Shown: positions 9,032-18,897 of the stretch, in pieces
Numbering within the stretch: the first letter of the stretch is position 1
How the letters are laid out: each line of letters begins with the position of its first letter
NCBI GenBank assembly: GCA_021775255.1
Contig: JAJFIA010000004.1
Span: 248,001 to 312,000 of the forward strand
Length of the DNA: 64,000 bases
Direction of reading: 5' to 3'
Origin: Roseovarius sp.
GTDB taxonomy: Bacteria > Pseudomonadota > Alphaproteobacteria > Rhodobacterales > Rhodobacteraceae
The notes under the pieces: generated by a model
Database searches by the model: none
What the model was told of the DNA's origin: nothing
The model's input: only the letters and a program-made list of their open reading frames with translations
Position numbers and translations under genes: made by a program

Positions 9032-12000
9032 GTGCCGACATTCAACAAAATCCTGATTGCCAATCGCGGCGAAATTGCCATTCGCATCCTGCGCGCCGCC
9101 AATGAGCTGGGCAAACGCACGGTCGCCATTTTTGCCGAAGAAGACAAGCTGAGCCTGCACCGTTTCAAGGCCGATGAGGCCTACCGCATTGGCGAGGGGC
9201 TTGGCCCGGTGGCGGCGTATCTGTCGATTGACGAGGTGATCCGCGTGGCCCGAGAATGCGGTGCCGATGCCATTCATCCGGGTTATGGTCTCTTGTCGGA
9301 AAACCCTGATTTCGTTGATGCCTGTACGGCCAATGGCATCGCCTTCATTGGCCCCAAAGCGACCACCATGCGCGCCCTTGGTGACAAGGCCAGCGCCCGC
9401 AAGGTAGCGATGGCCGCTGGAGTGCCAGTGATTCCCGCCAGCGAAGTTCTGGGCGATGATATGGATGCGGCCCGCGCCGAGGCTCGCAAGGTTGGCTATC
9501 CTTTGATGCTCAAGGCCTCATGGGGCGGCGGCGGGCGCGGCATGCGGCCGATATATTCCGAGGCCGAGCTGGAAGAAAAACTGCTTGAAGGCCGCCGCGA
9601 GGCACAGGCCGCCTTTGGCAATGATGAGGGTTATCTGGAAAAGATGATCCAGCGCGCGCGCCATGTTGAGGTGCAGATACTTGGCGATCAGCATGGGCAT
9701 ATGTACCACCTCTATGAGCGTGACTGCTCGGTACAGCGGCGCAATCAGAAGGTGGTCGAACGCGCCCCCGCGCCCTATCTGAGCGAGGCCCAGCGCGATG
9801 AGATTTGCCAGCTTGGCTACAGGATTTGCAAACATGTAGATTATGAATGCGCCGGCACGGTTGAATTCCTGATGGATATGGACAATGGCAAGTTCTATTT
9901 CATCGAGGTGAACCCGCGGGTGCAGGTGGAACACACGGTGACCGAAGAGGTCACCGGCATCGACATCGTGCAGGCGCAGATCAAGATTGCCGAGGGGCAA
10001 ACGCTGGCTGAAGCCACCCGCAAGCCTTCACAATCCGACATTCGCCTCAATGGTCATGCCCTGCAAACCCGGATCACCACCGAAGACCCGCAAAACAATT
10101 TCATCCCCGATTATGGCCGCATCACCGCTTACCGCAGCGCCACCGGCATGGGCATCCGCCTTGATGGCGGCACCGCCTATTCCGGCGGTGTGATCACCCG
10201 GTATTACGACAGCCTGCTGGTAAAAATCACCGCCCATGCGCAAACCCCCGAGGCGGCAATCGCCCGCATGGACCGGGCGCTGCGCGAGTTTCGCATCAGG
10301 GGCGTCTCCACCAACATCGCCTTTGTCGAAAATCTGCTGAAGCACCCCACCTTCCTGAGCAATGAATACACCACCACCTTCATTGACAACACGCCCGAGC
10401 TGATGAAGTTTTCCAAACGCCGGGACCGTGCGACCAAAGTGCTGACCTATATCGCGGATATCACTGTCAACGGCCACCCCGAAACCAAGGGCCGGGCCGA
10501 GCCTCATGCCGAGGTCAAACTGCCGCGCCCGCCCGCCCATGGCCCTGATCTTCAGCCCGGCAGCAAAACCCTGCTGGAGAATGAAGGCGCCAAGGCCGTG
10601 GCCGACTGGATGCTGGCGCAAAAGCGGCTTTTGCTGACCGATACCACCATGCGCGACGGCCATCAAAGCCTGCTGGCCACGCGGATGCGCTCGCTGGACA
10701 TGATCAAAGTGGCCCCGGCCTATGCCGCCAACCTGCCCGGGCTTTTCAGCGTCGAATGCTGGGGCGGGGCCACGTTTGATGTGTCCTACCGGTTCTTGCA
10801 GGAATGCCCGTGGCAGCGCCTGCGCGAATTGCGCGCGGCCATGCCCAACCTGCTGACGCAGATGCTTCTCAGGGCCTCAAACGGCGTGGGCTACACCAAT
10901 TACCCCGATAATGTGGTGCAGGAGTTTGTCCGGCAAGCGGCGGCTACCGGGGTTGATATATTCCGCGTGTTCGACAGCCTCAACTGGGTTGAAAACATGC
11001 GCGTGGCGATGGATGCGGTGCTGGATACCGGGCGGATTTGTGAGGGCACGATCTGTTACACCGGCGATATCCTCAACCCCGACCGGGCCAAATACGACCT
11101 CAAGTATTATGTCTCGATGGCCCGCGAATTGCAGGCCGCAGGGGCGCATATCCTGGGCCTCAAGGATATGGCCGGGCTGCTGAAACCTGCCGCCGCCAGC
11201 GTTCTGGTCAAGGCCCTCAAGGATGAGCTGGATATTCCGGTGCATTTTCACACCCATGACACCAGCGGCATTGCCGGTGCCAGCATTCTGGCGGCCTCGG
11301 CGGCGGGGGTGGATGCGGCGGATGCGGCAATGGATGCGTTTTCCGGCGGCACCAGCCAGGCCTGCCTTGGCAGCATTGTCGAGGCCCTTGCCCATACCGA
11401 CCGCGACACTGGCCTGAACCCCGAAACAATCCGTGAAATGTCGGATTACTGGGCGCAGGTACGGGCGCAATATGTGGCGTTCGAATCCGGCCTTGCGTCG
11501 CCCGCATCCGAGGTTTATCTGCACGAAATGCCCGGCGGGCAGTTTACCAACCTTAAAGCGCAGGCAAGATCGCTGGGACTTGAGGAACGCTGGCCCGAAA
11601 TTGCCCGCACCTATGCCGATGTGAACCGGATGTTTGGCGATATCGTCAAGGTTACGCCGTCGTCCAAGGTGGTGGGTGACATGGCCCTGATGATGGTCAG
11701 CCAGAACCTCACCCGCGCCGATGTGGAAAACCCCGAAACGGAAGTGGCCTTCCCCGATTCCGTGATTGACATGATGCGCGGCAATCTGGGCCAGCCTCCG
11801 GGCGGGTTTCCCGATCTGATCGTCAAAAAGGTGCTCAAGGGCGCGGCCCCCGATACATCCCGCCCCGGCAAACACCTCAGCGCGGTCGATCTTGAGGCCA
11901 CACGCGCGCAGCTCAGTTCTGAGCTGGATGGCAAAGCGGTGGATGATGAGGATCTAAACGGGTACCTGATGTATCCCAAGGTTTTCCTTGATTACATGGG

Positions 12001-12475
12001 CCGTCACCGCAGCTATGGCCCGGTCAGAACCCTGCCCACGCGCACGTTCTTTTACGGCATGCAGCCCGGTGAGGAAATCAGCGTTGAGATCGACCCCGGT
12101 AAAATTCTGGAAATTCGCCTGCAAACCGTGGGGGAAACCAACCCCGACGGTGATGTGAAAGTGTTTTTTGAACTCAACGGTCAGCCGCGCGTGATCCGGG
12201 TGCCTGACCGCTTGGTGAAATCGACTACCCTTCAGCGCCCCAAGGCCGAGCAGGGCAACCCCGATCATGTGGGCGCACCGATGCCCGGCGTGGTGGCCAG
12301 CGTTGCCGCCGTGGCGGGGGCGCGTGTCAAAGAGGGCGATCTTTTGCTGACCATCGAGGCGATGAAGATGGAAACCGGCATCCACGCCGAGCGCGCCGCC
12401 ACCATCAAGGCGGTGCATGTGCAGGCCGGCGGACAGATTGACGCCAAGGACTTGCTGATTGAGTTTGAGGGGTAA
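9032..12475 (+). CDS. pyc: Pyruvate carboxylase
   Basis: The anaplerotic, biotin-dependent enzyme that makes oxaloacetate from pyruvate and bicarbonate with ATP. All domains are in one chain of 1147 residues: biotin carboxylase (about 1-460, KILIANRGEIAIRILRA, glycine loop KASWGGGGRGM), carboxyltransferase (about 530-830, DTTMRDGHQSLLATRMR, FSVECWGGATFDVSYRFL, FHTHDTSGIAGAS), the linking allosteric region, and a biotinyl domain at the end with IEAMKMETG carrying the biotin lysine near residue 1112. The start is a GTG preceded by AGGGG; the conserved N-terminus begins there. Confidence 0.98.
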   Translation: MPTFNKILIANRGEIAIRILRAANELGKRTVAIFAEEDKLSLHRFKADEAYRIGEGLGPVAAYLSIDEVIRVARECGADAIHPGYGLLSENPDFVDACTANGIAFIGPKATTMRALGDKASARKVAMAAGVPVIPASEVLGDDMDAARAEARKVGYPLMLKASWGGGGRGMRPIYSEAELEEKLLEGRREAQAAFGNDEGYLEKMIQRARHVEVQILGDQHGHMYHLYERDCSVQRRNQKVVERAPAPYLSEAQRDEICQLGYRICKHVDYECAGTVEFLMDMDNGKFYFIEVNPRVQVEHTVTEEVTGIDIVQAQIKIAEGQTLAEATRKPSQSDIRLNGHALQTRITTEDPQNNFIPDYGRITAYRSATGMGIRLDGGTAYSGGVITRYYDSLLVKITAHAQTPEAAIARMDRALREFRIRGVSTNIAFVENLLKHPTFLSNEYTTTFIDNTPELMKFSKRRDRATKVLTYIADITVNGHPETKGRAEPHAEVKLPRPPAHGPDLQPGSKTLLENEGAKAVADWMLAQKRLLLTDTTMRDGHQSLLATRMRSLDMIKVAPAYAANLPGLFSVECWGGATFDVSYRFLQECPWQRLRELRAAMPNLLTQMLLRASNGVGYTNYPDNVVQEFVRQAAATGVDIFRVFDSLNWVENMRVAMDAVLDTGRICEGTICYTGDILNPDRAKYDLKYYVSMARELQAAGAHILGLKDMAGLLKPAAASVLVKALKDELDIPVHFHTHDTSGIAGASILAASAAGVDAADAAMDAFSGGTSQACLGSIVEALAHTDRDTGLNPETIREMSDYWAQVRAQYVAFESGLASPASEVYLHEMPGGQFTNLKAQARSLGLEERWPEIARTYADVNRMFGDIVKVTPSSKVVGDMALMMVSQNLTRADVENPETEVAFPDSVIDMMRGNLGQPPGGFPDLIVKKVLKGAAPDTSRPGKHLSAVDLEATRAQLSSELDGKAVDDEDLNGYLMYPKVFLDYMGRHRSYGPVRTLPTRTFFYGMQPGEEISVEIDPGKILEIRLQTVGETNPDGDVKVFFELNGQPRVIRVPDRLVKSTTLQRPKAEQGNPDHVGAPMPGVVASVAAVAGARVKEGDLLLTIEAMKMETGIHAERAATIKAVHVQAGGQIDAKDLLIEFEG

Positions 12476-12564
12476 GTCCGGGCTGATACCTTGCTACAAA
12501 TGCCGGAGCGTCAAGGCTTTTATTGTACTATGCGTAGATCAATATACGTGATCAGCAAACACTG

Positions 12565-13044
12565 CTACGGTTTTTGCCTCAATTCTAATTTTAGCCATTC
12601 CGGTCTCCCCCCTCTTCTTATTATCGCAACTTCGCCCGATGATTTTAGTCTAAATATAGCAGTGAAAACGCCGTTTGAGTTTCCCGGACCCATCGACATC
12701 AGGATGGCAAGCAGATTGTCGGATCGGTCTAGCGTGAACCGCACCACATCCGTCCCATCCAAGCCACCATCAGGAATAAATTTAACCGTGGCGTTATCAT
12801 CCTGAGATTCAAATTCACGAATCATGCAATCCCAGCCCAGCACACCGTATTCCTTGGCATTCGCCTTGATCTCAGCAATGATGAACTCTTCAATAGCGGT
12901 TTTGCTGTTAATCTTGCGCCGCACTAGGTGCATTTCCCGGCACAAATGCCCATTCGGCTCCAATGTTTCCAGTTGTTCCGCTGATGGCCCGGACGCAAAT
13001 GCAAACCCAAAAGCCAAAGCATATAAGAATACAGGTTTTTCCAT
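12565..13044 (-). CDS. Hypothetical exported protein
   Basis: A 159-residue protein that I do not recognise. The N-terminus MEKPVFLYALAFGFAFASG resembles a signal peptide, with cleavage plausible after ASGPSA. The mature part has two cysteines (HLCREM, WDCMI) that could form a disulfide and a region with mixed beta character (TVKFIPDGGLDGTDVVRF). The gene is visibly richer in A and T than the neighbouring pyc and amidohydrolase genes. It converges with pyc, leaving 89 bases between the stops, and is divergent from the next gene. Confidence 0.6.
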   Translation of the reverse strand: MEKPVFLYALAFGFAFASGPSAEQLETLEPNGHLCREMHLVRRKINSKTAIEEFIIAEIKANAKEYGVLGWDCMIREFESQDDNATVKFIPDGGLDGTDVVRFTLDRSDNLLAILMSMGPGNSNGVFTAIFRLKSSGEVAIIRRGGRPEWLKLELRQKP

Positions 13045-13225
13045 TAAACGCCCCCGCGAGCAATCATAGCGTGATCTTCAACAATCGGCAGTCAGGTTTT
13101 CCTTACTCAAGCACCCGGCGGCATGCCGATGCTTAATACTTGCAACATTTATGTTAAAGACAGGGATAAATTGCCACCAAAGACCTGCTGGTTGAAATTA
13201 GAACCTAATCAACTAAACACGATAC

Positions 13226-14899
13226 ATGACCCATACACCCGACATCCTCATTCTCAACGGCGCGCTGACGACGTTTGATCCCGGCAATCCCCACGCTGAG
13301 GCGTTGGCCATAACCGGGCGGCATATAAGTGCTGTGGGCAGCACTGTGGATATCCGCGCGCTGGCCGGGCCGGGCACAAAAATCATTGATGCGGGTGGCA
13401 ACACGGTACTGCCCGGTTTCATCGACAGCCATGTGCATATGTTTGGCGGTGCGGCTGAATTGGATATGCTGGATCTGCTGGGTCTGCGCGGGTTTGATGC
13501 GCTGCAAGAAGCCACGCGCGAATACGCGGCGGGCCGCCCGGATGATCCGCTGATCATGGGGGTTTCGGCCGATTACGATATTCTTGGCGCGGGTGTTGCC
13601 ACCACACGGCAGGCGCTGGATAAAATCCTGCCCGACAGGCCGATGGCGCTGATGTCGTCGGATCATCATACGGTCTGGGCCAATAGTGCAGCGCTTGAGA
13701 AAGCCGGTATTCTGGCGGGCGGTATGGTGCCGGTGGGCAGTGAAATTGTCATCGGTGAAGATGGCCTTGCCAGCGGGCAGCTTAATGAAACCGGCGCGTT
13801 TGGGCCGGTGATCAAGCTGTCGCTTCTGGGCGGGCGTGATTTGCTGGGCTATGTCACCGGGGCCGACCCAGAACCACCGGCAACCGCAAAGGAGCGCGCA
13901 CTGGACAAAGAGGTCATCCTGCGTGGGCTTAACCATTGTGCGCAATACGGCATTACCGGGCTGCACAACATGGACGGCAATTTCTATCAGCTTGAGCTGC
14001 TGGCCGAGCTGGAATCCGAGGGCCGCCTGCCCGTTCGGGTGCAATCTCCGATGCATCTGAAAAACTTCGATCCGCTTGAGCGGCTTGAGGAAGCCGATGA
14101 AATGCGCCGTCAGTTTTGTTCTGACAAGGTTTGGTCGGGCCGGGTCAAGATGTTCATGGACGGGGTGCTGGACAGTTATACCGCGCTGGTGTTGGAACCC
14201 TACCCCGGCAAACCCGATAGCACGGGCGACGCGGTGTTTGAGGCCGGGCATTTCAATCAGGCCTGCATCCGCGCCGATGCCATGGGCCTGCAAATCTCGG
14301 TCCATGCCATTGGCGACGCGGCCGTGCGCCGCACTCTGGACGGCTACGCCGCCGCGCGCCTGGCCAACGGCCCACGCGATTCGCGCCACCGGATTGAACA
14401 TATCGAAATGCTGCACCCCGATGATCTGCCGCGTATTTCTGAGCTGGGTGCCGTGGCCTCGTTGCAGCCGCTGCATTCGCCTGCCGGGGGGCTGTTTGAT
14501 CCTTATGAGGCAGGCTACATTCTGACGGCGGATCAAATTCCCATGGCTTTTGCCTGGCGTAAAATCCGCGAAAGCGGCGCGCGTGTGTGCTTTTCCACCG
14601 ATTGGCCGGTGGTGCCGGTGGATGTGATGGCCTCGGTCGCGGGCGCGGTTCACGGCGCACGCCTGCCAGCGCCGTGGGTGGATAACCGGCAAAGCCTGAT
14701 GGAAACGCTGGCCTCTTATACGCGCGATAATGCCTGGGTCGAGTTCAATGAGCACAGAAAAGGCGCGCTGAAGCCCGGCTATCTTGCGGATGTGGCGATC
14801 ATGGATGCGGATTTATTCCGGACAGAGCCGGAAAACCTGGCCCGGACCCGTGCCCGGACAACCATCTGTGATGGGGCCGTGACGTATGGTGAGGATTGA
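13226..14899 (+). CDS. Amidohydrolase family protein, YtcJ-like
   Basis: A 557-residue metal-dependent hydrolase of the amidohydrolase 3 (YtcJ) branch. Seen: the N-terminal beta sandwich entering with ILNGALTTFDPGNPHAEALA, the first metal motif FIDSHVHMFGGA (HxH), KMFMDGVLDSYTA, QISVHAIGDAAV (histidine), RHRIEHIEML (histidine), FSTDWPVVPVD (catalytic aspartate) and a C-terminal return to the sandwich, GALKPGYLADVAIMD. Relatives act on amides, ureas or cyclic imides, but the substrate cannot be inferred. No clear ribosome-binding site precedes the ATG. It stands alone, with MAPEG downstream after 55 bases. Confidence 0.88.
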   Translation: MTHTPDILILNGALTTFDPGNPHAEALAITGRHISAVGSTVDIRALAGPGTKIIDAGGNTVLPGFIDSHVHMFGGAAELDMLDLLGLRGFDALQEATREYAAGRPDDPLIMGVSADYDILGAGVATTRQALDKILPDRPMALMSSDHHTVWANSAALEKAGILAGGMVPVGSEIVIGEDGLASGQLNETGAFGPVIKLSLLGGRDLLGYVTGADPEPPATAKERALDKEVILRGLNHCAQYGITGLHNMDGNFYQLELLAELESEGRLPVRVQSPMHLKNFDPLERLEEADEMRRQFCSDKVWSGRVKMFMDGVLDSYTALVLEPYPGKPDSTGDAVFEAGHFNQACIRADAMGLQISVHAIGDAAVRRTLDGYAAARLANGPRDSRHRIEHIEMLHPDDLPRISELGAVASLQPLHSPAGGLFDPYEAGYILTADQIPMAFAWRKIRESGARVCFSTDWPVVPVDVMASVAGAVHGARLPAPWVDNRQSLMETLASYTRDNAWVEFNEHRKGALKPGYLADVAIMDADLFRTEPENLARTRARTTICDGAVTYGED

Positions 14900-14954
14900 C
14901 TGTGGCGCATCCTTGGTGTCGGGTATGTGAAATCAAAACAGCCCGGAGCCCGCA

Positions 14955-15344
14955 ATGACCCTTGCCATCACCCCCCTTTATGCCGGCCTTATCGGCGTTC
15001 TGTTTGTTGTGCTTAGCCTGCGGGTCTCCCTTCGGCGGATAACGGCGAAAGTAACCTCTGGCGACGGTGATGATAAAATCCTTTTCAAACGCATCCGGGT
15101 ACAGGCCAACTGCGCCGAATATGCGCCGATGGGGATCATTCTGCTGGCCATGGCCGAGCTACAGGGCGCACCCATATGGGCTGTGCATCTTCTGGGCCTG
15201 ATGCTGCTGGCCGGGCGGGTGATTCATGCGGTGGGCTATGGCTCGACGCCGCAAGTTGTGCCATTGCGGCGCACTGGCATGATGATCACCTATCTGATGC
15301 TGCTTCTGGCGTCCCTTGCCAATATCGGCCTTGCCTTGATCTGA
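14955..15344 (+). CDS. MAPEG family membrane protein
   Basis: A 129-residue integral membrane protein with four hydrophobic segments. The family signature is in the centre: KRIRVQANCAEYAPMGIILL, matching the R-x-Q-x-N-x-x-E-Y-x-P motif of membrane-associated proteins in eicosanoid and glutathione metabolism. Bacterial members include glutathione transferase-like proteins, but most are uncharacterised. It may be co-transcribed with the preceding amidohydrolase. Confidence 0.85.
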   Translation: MTLAITPLYAGLIGVLFVVLSLRVSLRRITAKVTSGDGDDKILFKRIRVQANCAEYAPMGIILLAMAELQGAPIWAVHLLGLMLLAGRVIHAVGYGSTPQVVPLRRTGMMITYLMLLLASLANIGLALI

Positions 15345-15567
15345 GGCGCTGCACTGCTTTTACAAAATGCGTGTGGAAAATAATTACCTGCATCATGCGA
15401 TTTTTACCTTGCAGCCCGGCCCCAGAGTTTATATCTCACGCGCACCCAAAGTGTTTTGGAATACATCATGTTAAATGATGTGTTACAAAGCGCAGGCTTC
15501 ACTCAGGTGTTGCACTGCTATTTCGTATTTTTTCTTTATGGGAAAGAATGCAAAACGCTTTAAGGAA

Positions 15568-15642
15568 GCGGGCGTAGCTCAGGGGTAGAGCATAACCTTG
15601 CCAAGGTTAGGGTCGAGAGTTCGAATCTCTTCGCCCGCTCCA
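15568..15642 (+). tRNA. tRNA-Gly (anticodon GCC)
   Basis: A complete cloverleaf can be drawn. The acceptor arms GCGGGCG and CGCCCGC pair perfectly, the D arm contains AGCTCAGGGGTAGAGC, the anticodon loop is TTGCCAA with GCC in place, and the T arm is GAGAGTTCGAATCTCT. CCA is encoded at 15640-15642. A terminator follows at 15676. Confidence 0.97.
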
Positions 15643-15675
15643 ATTTGGGCCTGTTGATGCAACAGGTTTGCAAAA

Positions 15676-15699
15676 GGCCGCCTTCGGGGCGGTCTTTTT
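15676..15699 (+). terminator. Intrinsic terminator after tRNA-Gly
   Basis: GGCCGCC and GGGCGGTC form a GC-rich stem around a TTCG-type loop, followed directly by TTTTT. It lies 33 bases after the tRNA and before hisB, so the tRNA and the histidine genes are probably separate transcripts. Confidence 0.8.
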
Positions 15700-15783
15700 G
15701 CGTTATACCCCCTGCCGTCTTTTGCCTTGGCCTGCCTGACCTTGCAGATTATACACCGCCTCAGACATCACCGGAGAACCCCC

Positions 15784-16371
15784 ATGCGCCACGCCACTAT
15801 CACCCGCAAAACGGCCGAGACGGATATCAGTGTCGAGATCAATCTCGACGGGACCGGCCAATATGACAATCAGACCGGCATTGGCTTCTTTGATCATATG
15901 CTGGATCAACTGGCGCGGCATTCCCTGATGGATATGAAAATACGTTGCGCGGGCGACAGCCATATTGACGATCACCACTCGGTTGAGGATGTGGGCATTG
16001 CTTTGGGTCAGGCGTTGACCACCGCGCTGGGCGACAAAAAAGGCATTCACCGCTATGGCGCCTGCCTGTTGCCGATGGATGATGCCTTGGTGCGGGCGGC
16101 ACTTGATTTGTCCGGGCGGCCCTATCTGGTGTGGAACATGGACCTGCCCACGGCCAAAATCGGCAGTTTTGACAGCGATCTGGTGCGCGAATTTTTCCAG
16201 GGGTTCAGCACCCATGGCGGCATCACTTTGCATCTGGACGCCCTGCACGGGATCAACAGCCATCACATGGCCGAGGCGGCCTTCAAAGCGGTGGCGCGGG
16301 CGCTGCGGCAGGCGGTGGAAACCGATCCGCGCAAACCCGGCGCAATTCCGTCCACCAAAGGGGCTTTGTAG
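15784..16371 (+). CDS. hisB: Imidazoleglycerol-phosphate dehydratase
   Basis: Catalyses the dehydration of imidazole glycerol phosphate to imidazole acetol phosphate in histidine synthesis. The 195-residue protein is the monofunctional form without a phosphatase domain. Metal-binding motifs are clear: [32 protein letters not shown] in the first half and the mirrored [18 protein letters not shown] in the second. An in-frame upstream start exists at 15727, but GGAG at 15773 and the family N-terminus ([14 protein letters not shown]) support 15784. hisH follows after six bases. Confidence 0.97.
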   Translation: MRHATITRKTAETDISVEINLDGTGQYDNQTGIGFFDHMLDQLARHSLMDMKIRCAGDSHIDDHHSVEDVGIALGQALTTALGDKKGIHRYGACLLPMDDALVRAALDLSGRPYLVWNMDLPTAKIGSFDSDLVREFFQGFSTHGGITLHLDALHGINSHHMAEAAFKAVARALRQAVETDPRKPGAIPSTKGAL

Positions 16372-16377
16372 GGCCTG

Positions 16378-17016
16378 ATGGCAACGGTTATTGTTGATTA
16401 TGAAAGCGGCAATCTGCATTCCGCTGAAAAGGCGTTTCAGCGCATGGCGCGTGAGGTGGATGCGGGGGAGGTTATCGTTACCTCTGACCCGGACCTTGTA
16501 CGCCGGGCGGATCGCGTGGTTTTGCCCGGTGACGGCGCCTTCCCGGCCTGCCGCAAAGCATTATTCGATCATCGCGGGCTGTTTGAGGCCATGGAAGAGG
16601 CGGTTATCATTGGCGGCCGGCCCTTCATGGGCATCTGCATCGGCATGCAGATGATGGCCTCTGAGGGGCTGGAGTATCAGCCCACGCCGGGATTTGACTG
16701 GATCAGCGGCACGGTTGAGCATATCACGCCCGATGATGCGGCCCTGAAAGTGCCGCATATGGGCTGGAATGATCTGGTTATTGATCACGCACACCCCTTG
16801 TTTGATGGGGTAAAAAACGGCGATCACGCCTATTTCGTGCATTCCTGGCATTTTCGCGTGGCTGATCCGGCGCAGCTTCTGGCGCATGTGGATTATGGCG
16901 GGCAGATCACCGCCGTTGTGGGCCGGGATAATCTGATCGGCACACAGTTCCACCCGGAAAAAAGTCAGGCCACGGGCCTGCGGATGATTGCCAATTTTCT
17001 GCGCTGGGCACCGTAA
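16378..17016 (+). CDS. hisH: Imidazole glycerol phosphate synthase, glutamine amidotransferase subunit
   Basis: Supplies ammonia from glutamine to HisF. This is a class I glutamine amidotransferase of 212 residues. Seen: IVDYESGNLHSAEKAF at the N-terminus, VLPGDGAFPAC (oxyanion region), the nucleophile elbow FMGICIGMQMMA with the catalytic cysteine, and TQFHPEKSQ with the catalytic histidine and glutamate. It lies six bases after hisB in the same operon. A perfect palindrome starts at its stop codon (see 17017). Confidence 0.97.
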   Translation: MATVIVDYESGNLHSAEKAFQRMAREVDAGEVIVTSDPDLVRRADRVVLPGDGAFPACRKALFDHRGLFEAMEEAVIIGGRPFMGICIGMQMMASEGLEYQPTPGFDWISGTVEHITPDDAALKVPHMGWNDLVIDHAHPLFDGVKNGDHAYFVHSWHFRVADPAQLLAHVDYGGQITAVVGRDNLIGTQFHPEKSQATGLRMIANFLRWAP

Positions 17017-17038
17017 GCCGGGCTTAAGCCCGGCCTAC
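17017..17038. repeat. REP-like palindrome with CTAC tail
   Basis: GCCGGGCTTAAGCCCGGC is a perfect 18-base palindrome followed directly by CTAC. Related elements, different in stem sequence but with the same C(C/T)TAC tail, lie at 20293, 53930 and 56198. It sits right after the hisH stop and may slow or end transcription. Confidence 0.6.
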
Positions 17039-17058
17039 CTCATAGATAAACAGATGCT

Positions 17059-17448
17059 CTAATTCACTTTTTGCCATGTCCCGCCATCGCGACAGATGAA
17101 GGCCACACAGCCGCGTACTTTCAGGGTGTTGCCTGTCATCTGCAGTTTGGATTTATAGGTCTTGTCGCGATCGGGTGAATACACCATGCCCGTGTAAGCT
17201 CCATCACCCTGAGCCACCGTTTCCGATATGATGTTGCGGCCGATATTATCGCTCTCGGTTTCCGCGCCGGTCGCGTCATAGGATTTAATCAGTGTCCCGC
17301 AAAGCTGAGCACCACACGGGGCCACTTTGATCAGCCCAGAATTGCCGTTGTCATCCGCAGTGGTGCGCCACATGCCCTCAAGCGGGTCGGCCATCGCCAC
17401 CCCCGCACTGAACAAAAGCGCCATGGCGCTGATTGCTATTTTCTTCAT
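17059..17448 (-). CDS. DUF2147 family exported protein
   Basis: A 129-residue secreted protein: signal peptide MKKIAISAMALLFSAGVAMA, then the DUF2147 core with PLEGMWRTTADD, four cysteines (APCGAQLCG, RGCVAFICRD) and DNIGRNIISE/YSPDRDKTYKSKL, ending GGTWQKV. Members are small periplasmic beta-rich proteins of unknown function. It is read against the histidine genes and lies between hisH and hisA, so it needs its own promoter, probably in the 138 bases shared with hisA. Confidence 0.85.
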   Translation of the reverse strand: MKKIAISAMALLFSAGVAMADPLEGMWRTTADDNGNSGLIKVAPCGAQLCGTLIKSYDATGAETESDNIGRNIISETVAQGDGAYTGMVYSPDRDKTYKSKLQMTGNTLKVRGCVAFICRDGGTWQKVN

Positions 17449-17586
17449 GCCTTTATCCTCCCTTGGATTGGCCGCGAGTTTGGGCCATAGACCGGTTTCA
17501 AATCAAGTCTGACGTAGGGTCGCATTGCAATTCCTGCCGCGCCCGTGCAAAACCGCGCCACAAATCACATGTAAAAGGCCGCGCCC

Positions 17587-18309
17587 ATGATCCTCTACCC
17601 TGCGATTGACCTCAAAGACGGCTGTGCCGTGCGGCTTCTCAAGGGCGATATGGACAAGGCCACGGTTTTCAATGAAGACCCCGCCGCGCAGGCGATGGAA
17701 TTTGTCAAGGCAGGTTGCGAATGGCTGCATCTGGTTGATCTCAATGGGGCCTTTGCCGGAGCGCCGGTCAATGCCGCACCGGTTGAGGCAATCCTCAAGC
17801 GCTGCAATGTGCCCGCACAGCTTGGCGGCGGTATCCGCGATTTGGCGACGATCGAGCACTGGCTGTCACGCGGCCTGGCGCGGGTGATTCTGGGCACGGT
17901 GGCGGTGGAGAATCCTGATCTGGTGCGCGAAGCGGCGCGCGCCTTTCCCGGTCAGGTGGCGGTGGGGATAGATGCGCGAAATGGCAGGGTGGCCACCAAA
18001 GGCTGGGCCGAAGATACCAACGTGAACGTAACCGATCTGGCAAAATCCTTTGAGGATGCAGGCGTGGCGGCGATCATTTACACCGACATCAACCGCGACG
18101 GCGCGATGCAGGGGCCGAATGTGGCAGCCACCGCTGATCTGGCCAATGCGGTGGATATTCCGGTGATAGCCTCGGGCGGGGTGTCATCGCTTGCAGACCT
18201 CAAAGCCCTGCGTGATTGCGGCGCGCCGCTCAATGGGGCCATCTCGGGCCGCGCGCTTTATGACGGGGCGATTGACCTGTATGAGGCATTGGCCGTTATG
18301 GCCGGTTGA
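17587..18309 (+). CDS. hisA: ProFAR isomerase
   Basis: The 240-residue (beta-alpha)8 barrel that isomerises ProFAR to PRFAR in histidine synthesis. The family start [17 protein letters not shown] holds the catalytic aspartate of AIDLKDG, and the second half has the paired [15 protein letters not shown] with the second aspartate. Phosphate-binding loops are QLGGGIRD and [12 protein letters not shown]. It is separated from hisH by the opposite-strand DUF2147 gene, so it probably starts a second his transcript. Confidence 0.97.
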   Translation: MILYPAIDLKDGCAVRLLKGDMDKATVFNEDPAAQAMEFVKAGCEWLHLVDLNGAFAGAPVNAAPVEAILKRCNVPAQLGGGIRDLATIEHWLSRGLARVILGTVAVENPDLVREAARAFPGQVAVGIDARNGRVATKGWAEDTNVNVTDLAKSFEDAGVAAIIYTDINRDGAMQGPNVAATADLANAVDIPVIASGGVSSLADLKALRDCGAPLNGAISGRALYDGAIDLYEALAVMAG

Positions 18310-18345
18310 GCCACGCCCCGGCCTATGCGCCGGGACGCATGATTG

Positions 18346-18795
18346 TTAATTCCCTGCCGCTTTGCCCGTCAGTTTGGCCAAAGCGCCGGTCATTTTTTTC
18401 ACATAAGCCGCATCTTCCGGCACATCGAGATCATCAAACATCCCGGCTGGCGCTTCATAGGCCAGCCATGTCTGGCCCTCGTCATCCTGATAAACCAGCA
18501 CTTTCAGCGGCAGATAAAGCCCGGCCAAAGCATCATCCTGCATCGCAGGTGTCCCCAGCTTGGGATTGCCAAAAATCAAAAGCTGCTCAGGGGCCAGATC
18601 AAGGCCAACACTCGCAGCCCCGCCCGCATGATCCACACGGGCAAAAACCGTGGCCCCAGCGCCGGTAACCGCCGCTTCAAGCGCATCCATCGTGCTGGCC
18701 ACGTCGCCCGCCGCTTTGACCCGGATGATATCCTCTCCGGCAAAGCCCGGCAGGGCGATCAGGGATAATATGGCAGCGGCTAAAAATTTTCTCAT
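18346..18795 (-). CDS. DUF302 family exported protein
   Basis: A 149-residue protein with signal peptide MRKFLAAAILSLIALPGFAG and a DUF302 domain: VASTMDALEAAVTGAGATVFARVDHA, LLIFGNPKLGTPAMQDDALAGLYLPLKVLVYQ with the family's FGNPK and P-x-x-x-x-V segments. The function of this family is unknown. An upstream GTG in frame adds five codons, but GAAGGAAACCGAC directly before the ATG at 18795 fixes this start. It lies antisense between hisA and hisF. Confidence 0.85.
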   Translation of the reverse strand: MRKFLAAAILSLIALPGFAGEDIIRVKAAGDVASTMDALEAAVTGAGATVFARVDHAGGAASVGLDLAPEQLLIFGNPKLGTPAMQDDALAGLYLPLKVLVYQDDEGQTWLAYEAPAGMFDDLDVPEDAAYVKKMTGALAKLTGKAAGN

Positions 18796-18897
18796 GTCGG
18801 TTTCCTTCACAATACTTGGTATTTCGCGTTCTATCTTCTGGCATATCGGAGCATTTGGCCATAGATATTCGCGGGAATCTTCAAGGGCGGCGGAGCC

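Noticed and set aside
10877..11875. 332-codon minus-strand frame inside pyc
   Set aside because: Shadow of the pyruvate carboxylase frame in high-GC DNA.
13205..14755. 516-codon minus-strand open frame opposite the amidohydrolase gene
   Set aside because: The plus strand carries a full amidohydrolase with all metal motifs; the antisense translation has no recognisable domain and a biased His/Arg-rich composition typical of shadow frames.
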